A stretch of 33,712 nucleotides of DNA from Chara braunii (GCA_003427395.1 BFEA01000116.1:2582573-2616284), one strand, 5' to 3'. Counted from the first letter of the stretch, positions 1 through 10,211 are shown. The notes: a model not told the origin generated them from the sequence alone. A program made the numbers and translations.

Positions 1-1885
1 CGCGGGCCCGTAATCGGGTTCCCCCAACAAAACAAAAGGGGGATAGTCCCACGAGACCTTCAACCCCTTCGCTCCTCGCTGCTCCGTCGCCTTCACGTCG
101 CCGTCCGCTAGCCTCGAACCTCGGACCTCCGTCGCGCAAATCGAGTCGTGCTTACACGTGTTCACACGGGACGATTACTTCATTGCTGACGCAGAATGAC
201 CACATCCAATCATTCGTCGTCCTCGTTATGTGTGGTTTGGTCGTGAATCGCTACGCGGGGACACGTGTAAGTGCGCAAAGCAAGTCGTACTTACGCGAGT
301 CCCTACAGCGTTTGCTGGTTTCTGGACAAACAGTTACCCAACTACCTACTCATTCCGCAATTTTCGAGTATGCAAAATGCAACAATCCCAACAGCTCGAT
401 CAAAAGATAAGCAGAAATAAGAACAGGATTAACGACTGCACAAAGTTCCTACCCTACTCATGAGTGCATCAAAGGCAGTAAACAAAGGCAAAGGCAAGGA
501 TCAGGTAGAAAGACAAGCAACCAAACATGACATCCATGCATTCATTCATACATTCGTACACAATATCCGAGATGGGAAATCGCAAGGATAAGTGTGAGCG
601 AAAAACCAAGTCCAGATTCCGAAAAACAGAAACGGGCAAATCACCCGGAACCGAAATCAAAATTTATATACGAGACAGGAGGGAGAAAAGATAAAAGAAA
701 CAGCAAATCCGCGTCCATCAACCTCAACTCCCTTTTCCTCTCTCTCTCTCTCTTCGATGCGGACAGTCCGTCGTCGCGCACCAACCTACGAAGCCGTCAC
801 CTCACTTAGTCCTCCCGCACCTGTCAAGTTTGCCCACGCCCACGGTCCGTCGTGGCCCGCGTCAACCCCGCGCGTTTGGCACCAGCTCGTCGGGTCGCCC
901 GACTCCTGCTCTACTCACCTCTTACTTTGCTCGTGTGCCGACTCTCTCTGATCCCGCAACCCCGAGCTTCCGCTTAGCTGGTTAAGAGAGATAACTAATC
1001 GCGCAGTCGAAATTTATAGCGTGCATGCATGTGCGAAGAACACGGAATTACAAGGACTTAGAAGGACAATTAGAGAAGGAACGCCTACGTTCTGCATGGC
1101 CTAATCGCGGCGTGGGGGACGTAGCCACTCTCCACGCATCGATCCGATCATTCAGAGCGCGACTACCAAAACTCAGCGAAAAGAAAGAGAAGAAGGGCGG
1201 GAAAGGCGAAGCTCATGAAGAAAAGATACAGTTACAATGGCGCCCGCCCAAAATTACAGTTACACACATGATTTAAGGCGCCGACTAAGCAGAATTTCGT
1301 TGCAGCCGCAGGAAGAAGCGCGTAAGCAAAAAGGCGTTGCGCGGCAAAAAGAAAAATCCTAATTACAAAATTCCTAAATTCCTATCTAATGCGAAAAAAG
1401 CAAAAAGCACAAACTCCGAAAAGAAAGTCCGAAATTCCGAGAGTCAACGAGGCTCGCCAAGATTCAAAAAGGAAAATTCAAAAAGAACGACGCAAAATTC
1501 CCGCACGATGTCCGTGCCTAAAAAGTCCGAAACCGAAACAAAAGAAACGACGTCAACATTTATTAATCGCGCGCACGACAGCGCGCCGCAGACACAGTCA
1601 ATCAATCAATCGATCGTCCCGGGACTCACCCGGGCCTTAACCCAACCATCCGAAAAGAACCGACGCAAAAAGACGAAGAAGCGAGGACACCGATGCAATT
1701 TCCTTCCAATCCCGATCTCCCGTAATTGACCCAACCTTCCCAGCTTAGGACCCCTCATTGCAATCGCGCAGAAAGTCGTGCGCTACAGAAAGTGGTTCGT
1801 CACAAGGCCTCTTGAGCGGACGTCCCCAAACGAACCATGGACATACCTCCTGCGCCTGCGTATGGTACTAAGAAAATGACCGCGG
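1..1885. other. No recognisable gene; unique sequence
   Basis: Open frames are short or lysine/arginine-rich (1337-1729) with no domain signature. CT-rich at 735-752. I see no repeat family, RNA gene or convincing splice-site pair. Confidence 0.5.
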
Positions 1886-2035
1886 AACCGCCCGGAGGAT
1901 TCGTCCTCCGAGCCGTTCCCCGAGGACAGGTGGAACGAGGCCTCAAATTTCCCCGAGGATTCGTCCTCGGAGCGGACATCCCAAATTTCCCCGAGGATTC
2001 GTCCTCGAGGACGCGCTGAGTGTCTAACGACGCCC
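1886..2035. repeat. Palindrome-rich family C, copy 1
   Basis: It contains GAGGACAGGTGGAACGAGG, three short hairpins (1893-1910, 1953-1970, 1992-2007) of the form stem-TTCG-stem, and ends GAGTGTCTAACGACGCCC. The ending and the AGGTGGAACGA segment are shared with the copies at 15773 and 16040. No reading frame of note. Confidence 0.7.
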
Positions 2036-2330
2036 TTAGTCTATCAGGCTATAGGCCGTTGTGTCTTACTAAGCAATGTGACCACTACCGTGCCTAAAAC
2101 CGCAAATGGGGCGTTCCCCAACCCGCATAATTTGTGGTTTGTGTGAGTATGCCCTGAGCTAGGCCACTGCACACGGTTTTACAATCTTCACCACTTCAGG
2201 GCCTGGGATGGAGACGAAGGGAATATTCATGGGACCTCTTTCTTGGCTGATTCTGCCACCTTTTGGGGAAGTATGGATATCCTTGCACGGAAGAGCCGCC
2301 GGACGCGGGACCACCGTAATAAGGTGCTAT
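2036..2330. other. Nothing recognised
   Basis: Unique-looking sequence between family C copy 1 and a family B relic. Confidence 0.4.
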
Positions 2331-2400
2331 AGGGCCCTCTGCTCAGCGGTGCATCCACCCATGTTCTAGCCGAAGATTCGTTCTAGTAATTGTGGGGCCT
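2331..2400. mobile_element. Foldback family B, degraded copy
   Basis: AGGGCCCTCTGCTCAGCGGT, then CCATGTTCTAGCCGAAGATT and CGTTCTAGTAATTGTGGGG, carries the reverse-oriented core of family B, with worn termini. Confidence 0.5.
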
Positions 2401-2584
2401 GCGGCACCTTTTTCCCCGTTGGGGGGGAAATGGATACAAAGGTTTCGTCGCGGGGAGGTTTTACGACTTTTCCCAAACTTATGCCTCTTGTTCAGGTTGT
2501 CGAGAAACGGCGGGCTACGTGTCTCTACCGTCGGGCCTGGACGTGCTGTGGGGACATGCAGATGTCTGCTACTGCTATTGATCT

Positions 2585-2710
2585 GCCTTTTTGTGCACCT
2601 GTGAACTGTTGAAATATGAATCAGACCCAAGTTCGAAGCCAGATGCAATCAGATCAGATGACAGAATAACATGATTCTGAATTACCTGGGGCCGTTCTCG
2701 AGGCCGACGG
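2585..2710 (+). mobile_element. tRNA-derived SINE, decayed
   Basis: TTGTGCACCTGTGAACTGTT, GAAATATGAATCAGACCCAA, GTTCGAAGCCAGATGCAATC, TTCTGAATTACCTGGGGCCG keep the SINE order without the 5' end. Confidence 0.6.
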
Positions 2711-2805
2711 CGCCCCTGAAGATCGAATCGAATGGAAGAATGCGCCGCGGGCCACGCGGGTGCCCCTGAAGATCGGATGGAAGAAAGCGCGGCGTGCTAC
2801 GGGGG
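2711..2805. repeat. Diverged ~50-bp tandem duplication
   Basis: GCCCCTGAAGATCGAATCGA, ATGGAAGAATGCGCCGCGGG is echoed from 2761 by GCCCCTGAAGATCGGATGGA, AGAAAGCGCGGCG, in the 3' flank of the SINE at 2585. Confidence 0.6.
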
Positions 2806-3329
2806 AAGAGAAAACCCAAAGTACGTGTTTTCTGATGTGGGTGTGCGCGCGCGCGGGTCGGACGAGGATCGCTCCCGCCAGCTGGCAAGATCCCAAGCGC
2901 GGCGGGGTGCACTGCACATACGGACAGAAAGAAACCGATACCGATACGCAACGCTCGCGGAGACGATTTTTGACTTTGAGCGCGAACTTTCGGGTAATCA
3001 AACTTTGAGAAGCGAGGTGCTTGAGCGCGGCCTGTCCTCGTGGGATCTGATTTTTGTTTTTTGCCGCCGCTATTCAGAAACTACCGGCAGCTGCTGTCAC
3101 GTACGAGAGTCGGCGGCCATCTCTTTACTCTTGGCTAGAAACGGTAGCTCTCTGCCTCGACCTCACGGCGGACTTGTACGTGTCCGACGCGCATCCTCTA
3201 GCCGCTCTCATTAGTGCCCTTGAACTTCCTGATGCCCTCTCGTCTCTTCTCTTCTTTCTTTCTTCTCCGACTCTCTTTTTGTCTTGTTCTGACTTAACGC
3301 GTACTGTCTCGCGATCACTTTCCTTGTCG

Positions 3330-3388
<59 letters not shown>

Positions 3389-3389
3389 N

Positions 3390-3449
<60 letters not shown>

Positions 3450-4214
3450 ACTCCTTCTCTCTGACCGGCTGTGTTCTCCCGCTTCCTCTGGGGTGTCTTC
3501 GCTCCCGCAAGAGTTGCTTCTACTCACGGCTTTTTTCCTCTGACAGACCTGTTCTTCGTTTTCCTCTCATTGTTCCTCCTCTGCGTGCTCCTCTCCTTGC
3601 CCCCCTCCCTACTTCTCTCCTGTTCTCTGCTCTCCTTCCTACTATTGTTGCGGTTAATGCCTGCTCACGTGGTATGAGGAATAAAAGTCAGTGTCATCCT
3701 CCTGAGACATGTCATGGCCTCAGTGCTGTGGTGTCAAGTAATGGGCTGACGCGGGCTTGTCCTGATCATTTCGGCGCGCAATGTCCGCCCTTCCTTACCA
3801 GGTGAGCTCTTCTCCACCATTTCTGTCGTCGTATCGCCTGATTCCTACTCTTTTTCCTACTCCTTCCCCTACTCCTCTCCTGTGGTAACAGAATCCATCT
3901 ATCTTCCTTGGAGTTTCTGGCCGCGATTCTAGTTCCCCATTGTCGCTCTGTCCCCACTTTTCTGCTAATCTGGCCAGTACGTAGTAGGTAAAACCTCGTT
4001 TCAGGCGCGTCTTCTTGCCACATCTCGAGCCGACAGTGCTCCCCTTCTTGCTGCTTCGTCCCTCCTATTTATCGTCTTCTTCTATCTGCCGTCCTTTCTT
4101 CTTCCTCGGTAATTTCCTCTATAATGTAGTCCAGCCACGCACAGTCTTCCGATCAGCATTGATCAAAAGAGGTGCGTGAACGTAGTACCGAGTCTCTTTG
4201 CTAGTCTACGGGGG

Positions 4215-4216
<2 letters not shown>
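2806..4216. other. No confident gene; CT-rich upstream region
   Basis: A 160-residue frame (2732-3214) begins in a SINE flank and shows no domain. 3230-3670 is strongly pyrimidine-rich around the CT microsatellite. A good donor, ACCAG|GTGAGC, sits at 3801 and could belong to an upstream exon of the FAS1 gene, but no coding evidence supports it. Confidence 0.4.
3333..3446. repeat. (CT)n microsatellite with one N
   Basis: About 114 bases of CT with an ambiguous base at 3389. It sits in a generally CT-rich stretch (3230-3670). Its true length is uncertain. Confidence 0.95.

Positions 4217-4299
<83 letters not shown>
4217..4299. repeat. (GA)n microsatellite
   Basis: About 83 bases of uninterrupted GA, upstream of the FAS1 gene. 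Confidence 0.95.
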
Positions 4300-4301
<2 letters not shown>

Positions 4302-4448
4302 CTGCTTGTTATTTATCGTGCAGGTACGTCGTAGGCTTTTTCGCGTTGTGATTATATATCCTAGCATCTGTCACTGTCAGCTTGGCTTCTTCTTCTTCTC
4401 TTTGTCGGTAGGCCATCTCTTGGCCTGCCAAGTACTTGATTGAATAAA

Positions 4449-4456
4449 TATAAATA
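4449..4456 (+). promoter_or_regulatory. Possible TATA box of the FAS1 gene
   Basis: The motif TATAAATA lies about 230 bases upstream of the FAS1 start codon in an AT-rich stretch. It matches the eukaryotic TATA consensus, but an AT-rich octamer is weak evidence alone, and the possible acceptor at 4676 would place the true promoter further upstream. Confidence 0.25.
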
Positions 4457-4607
4457 GTTACGTTTTAATTTGACAATCAGATGGCTGAATATAGCATCAA
4501 GCTCGAGTGAATGATTTATAGCCAATTGCAAACGAGCGAGCAACGGACAAGAGAGAGGTGTCCATTTCCGGAAGTCAGATCGGGGGGTAAATAAGTATAT
4601 CCCACTT

Positions 4608-4676
4608 TCTTTTTCTCTTTCATTTTTTGTATTTTTTTGTTTTTTTTGTTTTTTCGGAAGTTCTCATAACTGTGCA
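4608..4676 (+). promoter_or_regulatory. Possible 3' splice acceptor with polypyrimidine tract before the FAS1 start
   Basis: A long T/C-rich tract is followed by a branch-point-like TCTCATAAC and then TGTGCAG, nine bases before the ATG. This order is what an intron 3' end looks like. If real, the FAS1 gene has an upstream non-coding (or short coding) exon. The CAG|GTACGT at about 4322 and the CAG|GTGAGC at 3801 are donor-like sites that could pair with it. This is inference only. Confidence 0.3.
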
Positions 4677-4685
4677 GGAAGCAAT

Positions 4686-7557
4686 ATGTCGAAAGGCAGC
4701 AAGCTTCGATCTGTCTCTTCTCCCTCCTCTTCAATTTTCCTCTTCTCCTCCTCCTCCTCCTTCTTCTTCTTGAGCTTTTTACTCTGCTGTTCAATCTTGG
4801 CTGTTGTCGGAGAGACACCGTCTTCGTCCCCCTCCCCTTCCCCGCGAAAGAGCGGCAATGCCGTCCGCGGGTCCAGTAGCGCACCGGCATCCGGCAAGTC
4901 TCCCCCGCGCACGCGCGCTGCTTCCTCCTCCTCATCTCCCCCTCCCCCCTCTCCCGCCTCTCCTACGCAAAGGCGCGAGCCGTCGTCGTCCATCATGGCT
5001 GCCCTCAAAGAAGCCCCGCAATACAGCACTCTAGTGTCGTTGATCACGAAGGCCAATTTAACGGTCAGTCTCGATACCACATCGCCGTTGACAGTATTTG
5101 CTCCGACGAACGACGTTATCGAGGCGCTAAACGTGGGCGACACGAAGTTCCTTACGGATCCCAAGAACGTCGAGTTGTTGAAGCGACTCGTGTTTTATCA
5201 TTTCGTGAATAGCAAGATTCTAGCTGTTAATCTGACGGCTGGGAGGTCGCTGCGCAGCTTGGAGGGGGAGAATCTGATCGTTGAAGTCGAGGACGGGACT
5301 ACGTTTGTGCAAGGCGCAGGTATCACTGCGGCAGACGACATCATTAGAGAAGATGGTGTCGTTCATGGCATAGATTCAATCCTGTTTCCGTTGTCGGTGG
5401 AGAATGCTATGCCCCCGCCTGGCGAGTTTACTGATGATACTGCGGATCCGTCTGATCAGTCACCCTCTTCTTCTTCTTCTTCTTCTTCTTCGGCGTGGCA
5501 GGAGGGCGCGCCTTCGTCTGACGTAATGGAGGATTACAGTGGCCCTCCAGACGAAAAGTTTTTGGGGTCTTCGTCTTCTCCTTCCTCCTCCGCTCCCTCT
5601 TACTCAGGTGAGCTTGTCGCGGCCCTCAAGGCCCACCCCGATTACTCGCTAATTGGCCAATTGCTGGCTTCTGCGGGCCCGAATAATCTCGCTGCGCTGG
5701 ACTCTCTGGAGAACGACACGTTGTTCGCGCCCAGCAACCAAGGCATGTCTTCTAGCGTCGAGATGGCCCAATTGCTTACGAACGCGACGGCTCGGAATGA
5801 TATACTTTTGTATCACCTCTTGGCGGGAAGATACACTTTCTCGTGGCTTAAGGAGCATCCAGGCGTGTATGACAATTTCACGGGCTTCGAGATCGTCGTG
5901 AGCGGCGGCGGGACCGAGGTTTTCGTAGGCAACGCTGCTTCGTTAGGGCAAATCGTAACGCCAGACTTGTACGCCAATCCCAAGATAGTCGTCCACGGAA
6001 TCAACAAGGTTCTTTTGCCGCCGGAATACGCTGCAGTGCCACCGGCATCTGCAAGTCTGCCGTTGTCTCTCTCTGCCGCTGATGAGGTGGTAGCGGTCTC
6101 TAGTCACTCGGAGGCTGCTGCTCCTTCGCTCGCTGCAGCCAGCGGGAGTTGGATACTTGAGGAGTATCCTGCTGATGATGAAGGTTCGTTAGGCTCTCTT
6201 GCTCCTAGTTCCTTGGCCGAAGATTCGTTGGCGCCGATGTCCGATGTCGGAGCTCCTCTTCTTGCCTCTTCGCCTTCGGCAGTCGACCCTTCCTCCTCCT
6301 CCATGCAAATGACCGCCGCTGCTTCCAGCGATGTCGCCGACGCTACTGCCGGATTCGTTAGCGCTCTCGCCAGGAACTCTAATTACACTCAGATTGCCTT
6401 CCTCGTGGGCCAAGTCAGTCCGACTGATCTTGGTGAATTGACAAACAACACGCTGTTTGCTCCCAGCAACGAGGCCATCACGAATTTCATGCTTGCCTAT
6501 GCCGCATTGTTATCTGACAATGCAAAGCTGGACGAGGTGCTGAAGTTTCACGTGCTCAATGGCAGTTACAGTGCGTTGTTTTTGAGGACTAATCCCGGTG
6601 ATTATGGAGGGAATTTCTCCGTCGTCGTTCAAGGGGACAGTTTGAGAGTTGGCTACTCGTTGGCGCTGGGATCGGTCGTCGCTCCCGATTTGTATGCAAC
6701 GTCGAGCATCACCATCCACGGTGTGGACACGGTGCTGCTCCCTCCTGAGTACGCCGACATCGATGTTTCAGACTACGATGCTGCTCCGTCTGCGCCTCTC
6801 GCTTCTACTTTTTCGACATCCGAGGAGGACATGCTGGGCTCCTCCTCCTCCCCACCTTCTTCCTCCTCCATGGAAATGACTGCCGCCACCGACGCTCCGC
6901 TGGAGTCTTCTTCTTCTTCTTCCAGCGATGGCGCCGGCGCCCTGAGCTCGGGCGCTGCGGACGTTTTCATTAGTGCTCTCGGTAGGAACTCGAATTACAC
7001 CCAGATTGCCTTCCTCGTCCGTCGAGTTGGTCCGACTTACCTTGGTGAATTGACAAACAACACGCTCTTTGCTCCCAGCAACGAGGCCATCACGAATTTC
7101 ATGGTTGCCAATGCTGCATTGTTAGGCGACAGGGCAAAGCTAGACGAGGTGCTGAAGTTTCACGTGCTCAATGGCAGCTACACCGCATCGTTTTTGAGGA
7201 AGAATCCTGGTGATTATGGAGGGAATTTCTCCGTCGACGTTCAATGGGACAACAGTTTGATGGTTGGATACTCGTCGGCGCGGGGATTGGTCGTCGCTCC
7301 CGACTTGTATGCAACGTCGAAAATCACCATCCACGGTGTGGACAGGGTGCTGCTCCCTCCTAAATACGCCAATGGGAGTGCGGACGGCCATGTTCCAGTC
7401 TCCGCTGCTGCCGGCCCGACTGTGCCTGTCCCTGCGACAAACGGCGCCTCCTCCGCCGCTGGTGCAAACGGGCAAACACCCTTGACGAATTCATCTTCTT
7501 TGCCCTTGGGGAAGACTGCTGCTCGACCATCGGAATCTCCCGAGAACAGCGCCGCAG
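4686..7557 (+). CDS. Secreted four-FAS1-domain (fasciclin-like) glycoprotein, 5' coding exon; 3' exon(s) not located
   Basis: Fasciclin-like proteins are secreted or GPI-anchored adhesion/cell-wall glycoproteins. Residues 1-42 look like a signal peptide: basic start (MSKGSKLR), Ser/Phe/Leu-rich core. Residues 43-100 are Ser/Pro/Ala-rich, like an O-glycosylated arabinogalactan-protein linker. FAS1 domains lie at about 104-233, 306-448, 557-689 and 760-894. Each has the H1-type motif (LTVFAPTND, DTLFAPSNQ, NTLFAPSNEA twice), a central YH/FH motif (FYHFVNS, YHLLAGRY, FHVLNGSY) and the closing VHGI/IHGVD...LP motif. Ser-rich linkers separate them and N-glycosylation sequons (NLT, NNT, NGS, NFT) are frequent. 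Domains 3 and 4 are near-copies. The reading frame stays open to 7892, but after GCAG|GTGCGT at 7558 the residues lose FAS1 or linker character and run into a hairpin element, so I end the exon at 7557 (phase 1). A GPI signal, expected in many such proteins, is not seen and may lie in a missing exon. The ATG at 4686 directly precedes the signal peptide. A T-rich tract ending in TGTGCAG just upstream could be a 5'-UTR intron acceptor. Family assignment is confident; the gene's 3' structure is not. Confidence 0.88.
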
Positions 7558-7563
7558 GTGCGT
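7558..7563 (+). promoter_or_regulatory. Predicted 5' splice donor ending the FAS1 exon
   Basis: GCAG|GTGCGT fits a plant-type donor. Reading through it gives about 110 residues of Phe/Leu/Ser-rich sequence, unlike the preceding linker, that end inside a foldback element. The donor would give a phase-1 intron. No downstream acceptor could be chosen with confidence. Confidence 0.5.
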
Positions 7564-7760
7564 GCAATAGACAAGCTAGCTGTCTTTCCTTGTCTCTGTT
7601 CCGTTGGAATCATGATGTCTTTTTTCTTTTTGCCTTAATTAGTAGTCTGTTCTTCTTTAATGAATTACTTTTTTGTTCCTTCGTTTCTCTTTTTAAAAAA
7701 TGGCATGGCGATGATTCTTTTTTTTTTCTTTCTTTTGACGGTTCGTGGGTGTACCAACTA

Positions 7761-7924
7761 GGGCCAAGTCCCACTAGCAGCGTTGAGCTACCTCAATGCC
7801 TGAATCTGGACGCTCTTGCGGAGATGTGCAGAAGTGGTGTTGAGTTTCTTGAACTGCACGTCTCCACAAACACGTCCAGATTCAGGCGTTGAGGTAGCTC
7901 AACGCTGCTAGTGGGACTTGGCCC
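7761..7924. mobile_element. 164-bp foldback (MITE-like) hairpin element inside the predicted FAS1 intron
   Basis: The arms at 7761-7812 and 7873-7924 are inverted repeats matching at 51 of 52 positions, starting GGGCCAAGTCCCACTAG. The 60-base loop carries a second inverted pair (GGAGATGTGCAG with CTGCACGTCTCC), so nearly the whole element can fold. Both mismatches would be G-U pairs in RNA. Flanks are CTA and CTG, an imperfect 3-bp target duplication. No coding capacity, so non-autonomous. A partial relative is at 16665 and a looser one forms the inverted pair at 14036 and 14825. Confidence 0.75.
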
Positions 7925-8076
7925 CTGAGCTAGGCCGGTTGGTTAATTAATTACTTTGTGAAGCGTCATTAAAACGAAGTATTTGTTCACACGCATCAGC
8001 ATAACGAAAGTTATGTGATGTGTAGTGGCCATTGAGTTTATTTATCGTGGGTGCATGGCGATGAGTGACATATGGA

Positions 8077-8620
8077 CACGCTGCATTGTGATATTTACTG
8101 TATTACCCTTTGAAACGCGTTAGGGGAGTTTGGTACTTTGCATGGATTATTATCTCTGTTTATTACGTTGTTATTATTACGTATCAACTTTTGTTTGTGG
8201 AGTATATGTCACGCTGCGTTGTGATATTTATTACGTTTTGAAACGCGCCAGGTGTGTTTGGTATTTTGCATGCATTCTTATTGCTGTCTATTACGTCGTT
8301 ATTATTACGTATCAGCTTTTGTTTGAGGAGCAAATGTCACGCTGAATTGTGATCATTAGGTTTTGGAACGCGTTAGGGTTGTTTGGTATTTTGCATGGAT
8401 GATTATTTTGTTGTTTATTATTATCGCTGTTTATTACGTCGTTATTATTACGTATCAACTTTTGTTTGTGGGGATCCTATGTCACGCTGCATTGTGATTA
8501 TTACGTTTTGAAACGCGTTAGGGGTGTCTTGTATTTTGCATGGATTATTTGTTGCTGTTTAATACGTTGTTAATAACTTGTTATTATTCCCTATCAACTG
8601 TTGTTTGTGGAGGATAACAG
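8077..8620. repeat. Tandem array of four ~128-145 bp units
   Basis: Units start at 8077, 8210, 8338 and 8483. Each begins CACGCTG.ATTGTGAT, carries TTTTGAAACGCGTTAGG and TTTGCATGGATTATT, and ends ATTATTACGTATCAACTTTT then GTTTGTGG. Differences are substitutions and short indels, with the third unit longest because of an extra TTATTATTATCGC stretch. AT-rich and non-coding. It lies downstream of the FAS1 exon and could be within its intron or 3' flank. Confidence 0.85.
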
Positions 8621-8825
8621 ATTTGCTTAGTCGTTTTCATTTTTTTTAAGTGAAGTTTTTCGCCATGGTGTCAATGATGTTACTCCTTGAGATATATCTG
8701 TGATGCGTTGTTATTATAAATTAAATTCACAATTGTTATTATCCCGCCCAACGTGCGCCCGCATGCACGGCGGCGTGTTTCTGACATTTGCGGGCATGCG
8801 TTTATGATTATGGCTTTCACCGCTC

Positions 8826-8925
8826 GGTCCTCCTGGACATCCGTTAAAATTGGAACCGTACAGGAAAAAAGAAAAAGACTAACATGCCCCCTGCGCAAGT
8901 ATGACACGCATAAATCGAGAAGTGA
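8826..8925 (+). pseudogene. U6 snRNA-like relic (degenerate)
   Basis: U6 snRNA is the catalytic RNA of the spliceosome. In U6 order this stretch shows GGTCCTCCTGGACATCC (5' hairpin-like), AAAATTGGAACCGTACAG, then AACATGCCCCCTGCGCAAG and ATGACACGCATAAATCGAG. The ACAGAGA region is destroyed by an A-rich stretch (CAGGAAAAAAGAAAAAGAC) and the AGC of the catalytic triad reads AAC. There is no clear T-run terminator just downstream. The similarity is strong enough to identify it, but the lost catalytic bases mark it as a pseudogene. Confidence 0.7.
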
Positions 8926-9530
8926 ATGCTGCCACAATCATATAAAAATGGGCCTGGGATGCACAACGCTGTTTTTTTGTAATGGTGATTCTTGTTATGA
9001 TTATTACTAGTGCTATCTATTTGTGTTGCGGTTTCGCATTTTTCAAATGGAGAAACTGGGAAATGAGAGTTGGGATTTTGGGGGGGCGGGTTCCAGACAC
9101 TTCACATAGGAATTCGTGCAGTCACTTTTCTCTTTGGATAAAGATTCTGTTCGAAGCTGATATTTTCCCGGAAAAAAATTGTCTTTCCTAGAGGGGTAAT
9201 GTTAAACGTTGAAGTGGGGTCCCCGGCCTTCTGCAAGTGAATTTTTTGGAATACAAAGAAAAAAAAAGAAAAAACGTTGAAGTGGTGAGTAAAAATCGGG
9301 CTGGTTGGAATGAATAGTTAGACCGACAGAAACGAACACGGTTTTTTTTTTTTTTTTTTTTTTTCATTATTGGCTGATGACTGGAAAGTGCGCATATCTT
9401 GTTCATCAGATGTTGCATGAATCACAGAACCTGCATTCAAAAAAAAGTAATGCATTAAAAAGAGCATACTTCATCAGATGAAATACACTCACAGAATAAT
9501 TGGAGATACCAGAAGCCAATATACCATATA
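8926..9530. other. Nothing recognised apart from a poly-T run
   Basis: No frame of note. GTTGAAGTGG recurs at 9210 and 9277, otherwise unique sequence, with a T run at 9343. Confidence 0.4.
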
Positions 9531-9650
9531 GGGCCTCGCTGCACTACTCTACAAATGTGCAAAAAGAGACTGAATCCACCGCTAGAACATGGAAAGATAC
9601 ATTGCCTTTTTTTGTCTTTTGTGCATGTGGAGAGTAGTGCAGCGAGGGCC
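9531..9650. mobile_element. Foldback family B, full copy
   Basis: Arms GGGCCTCGCTGCACTACTCT and AGAGTAGTGCAGCGAGGGCC (one small slip) bound 120 bp with the family core CCGCTAGAACATGGAAAGAT and TTTGTCTTTTGTGCATGTGG. ATA flanks both sides, a possible 3-bp target duplication. Non-coding. Confidence 0.8.
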
Positions 9651-10211
9651 ATAACCAATTAGAAGAGGAAAGTAAAAAGTAGAGGAGGGGGGGAGGCAAG
9701 TCTACTTCCTGGTACATATACTACCTTTTTGTTTTTGTAGTTTTTAATTTTCACGCGTTCTCTGTTAATTTTTACGAGTTCTATACGAGAGCAAAGGTAT
9801 AAGCAAAACAAGGAAAAGGTGAAATGAAAAAAAACCAAAGAGGAAGTCCAGAGCTTGACAAGCAAAAAAAAAACACAGTTGTGAAATAAGAGAAGTGGAA
9901 AAGCGAATTGACTCTGTCTCGAAAGGTCGACGGCTCGAACGCGGGGAGCTCCTCCAAGCGATAAAAAATGGAAAGGCAAGAAGACAAGAAGTGAAAACAA
10001 GAGGACCGGAAAAAGAGGTTTAAGGTTTAAGTATCACCCTCCTTGGCCGTTCATCGGTCCCTCTTCAGGGAAACGACGTAAACCGGGATGATTGATGTCC
10101 AAATGTTAAAATAAAGGAGCTTCTTTTGTTTTTTAATTGTCTTTTCTCTCCTAACCAAAACGGAATCTACCAAAAAAAAAAAACAAAAAAAAAAACGGAA
10201 TCTACACCAAC
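9651..10211. other. Nothing recognised
   Basis: AT- and A-rich sequence. A 113-residue minus frame (9659-10000) is Phe/Leu-rich and compositional. GGAATCTAC at 10150 and 10196 precedes the tandem SINEs and may mark their target. Confidence 0.4.

Noticed and set aside
2732-3214. 160-residue plus frame
   Set aside because: Starts in a SINE-flank tandem duplication; no recognisable domain and no splice context.
3054-3527. Open frames through the CT microsatellite
   Set aside because: Leu-Ser or Arg-Glu dipeptide runs from the simple repeat only.
4664-5164. Minus-strand open frames antisense to the FAS1 exon (also 4516-4935, 5649-7567)
   Set aside because: Shadows of a Ser-rich GC-rich exon; no domain signature.
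7558-7892. Open extension of the FAS1 frame to 7892
   Set aside because: It follows a good splice donor, loses FAS1 and linker character and its last ~130 bases are foldback element sequence.
8130-8345. 71-residue Cys/Tyr-rich plus frame
   Set aside because: Lies wholly in the ~135-bp tandem array; compositional.
9990-10045. Telomere-like GGTTTAAGGTTTAAG
   Set aside because: Only two units, not the plant TTTAGGG repeat.
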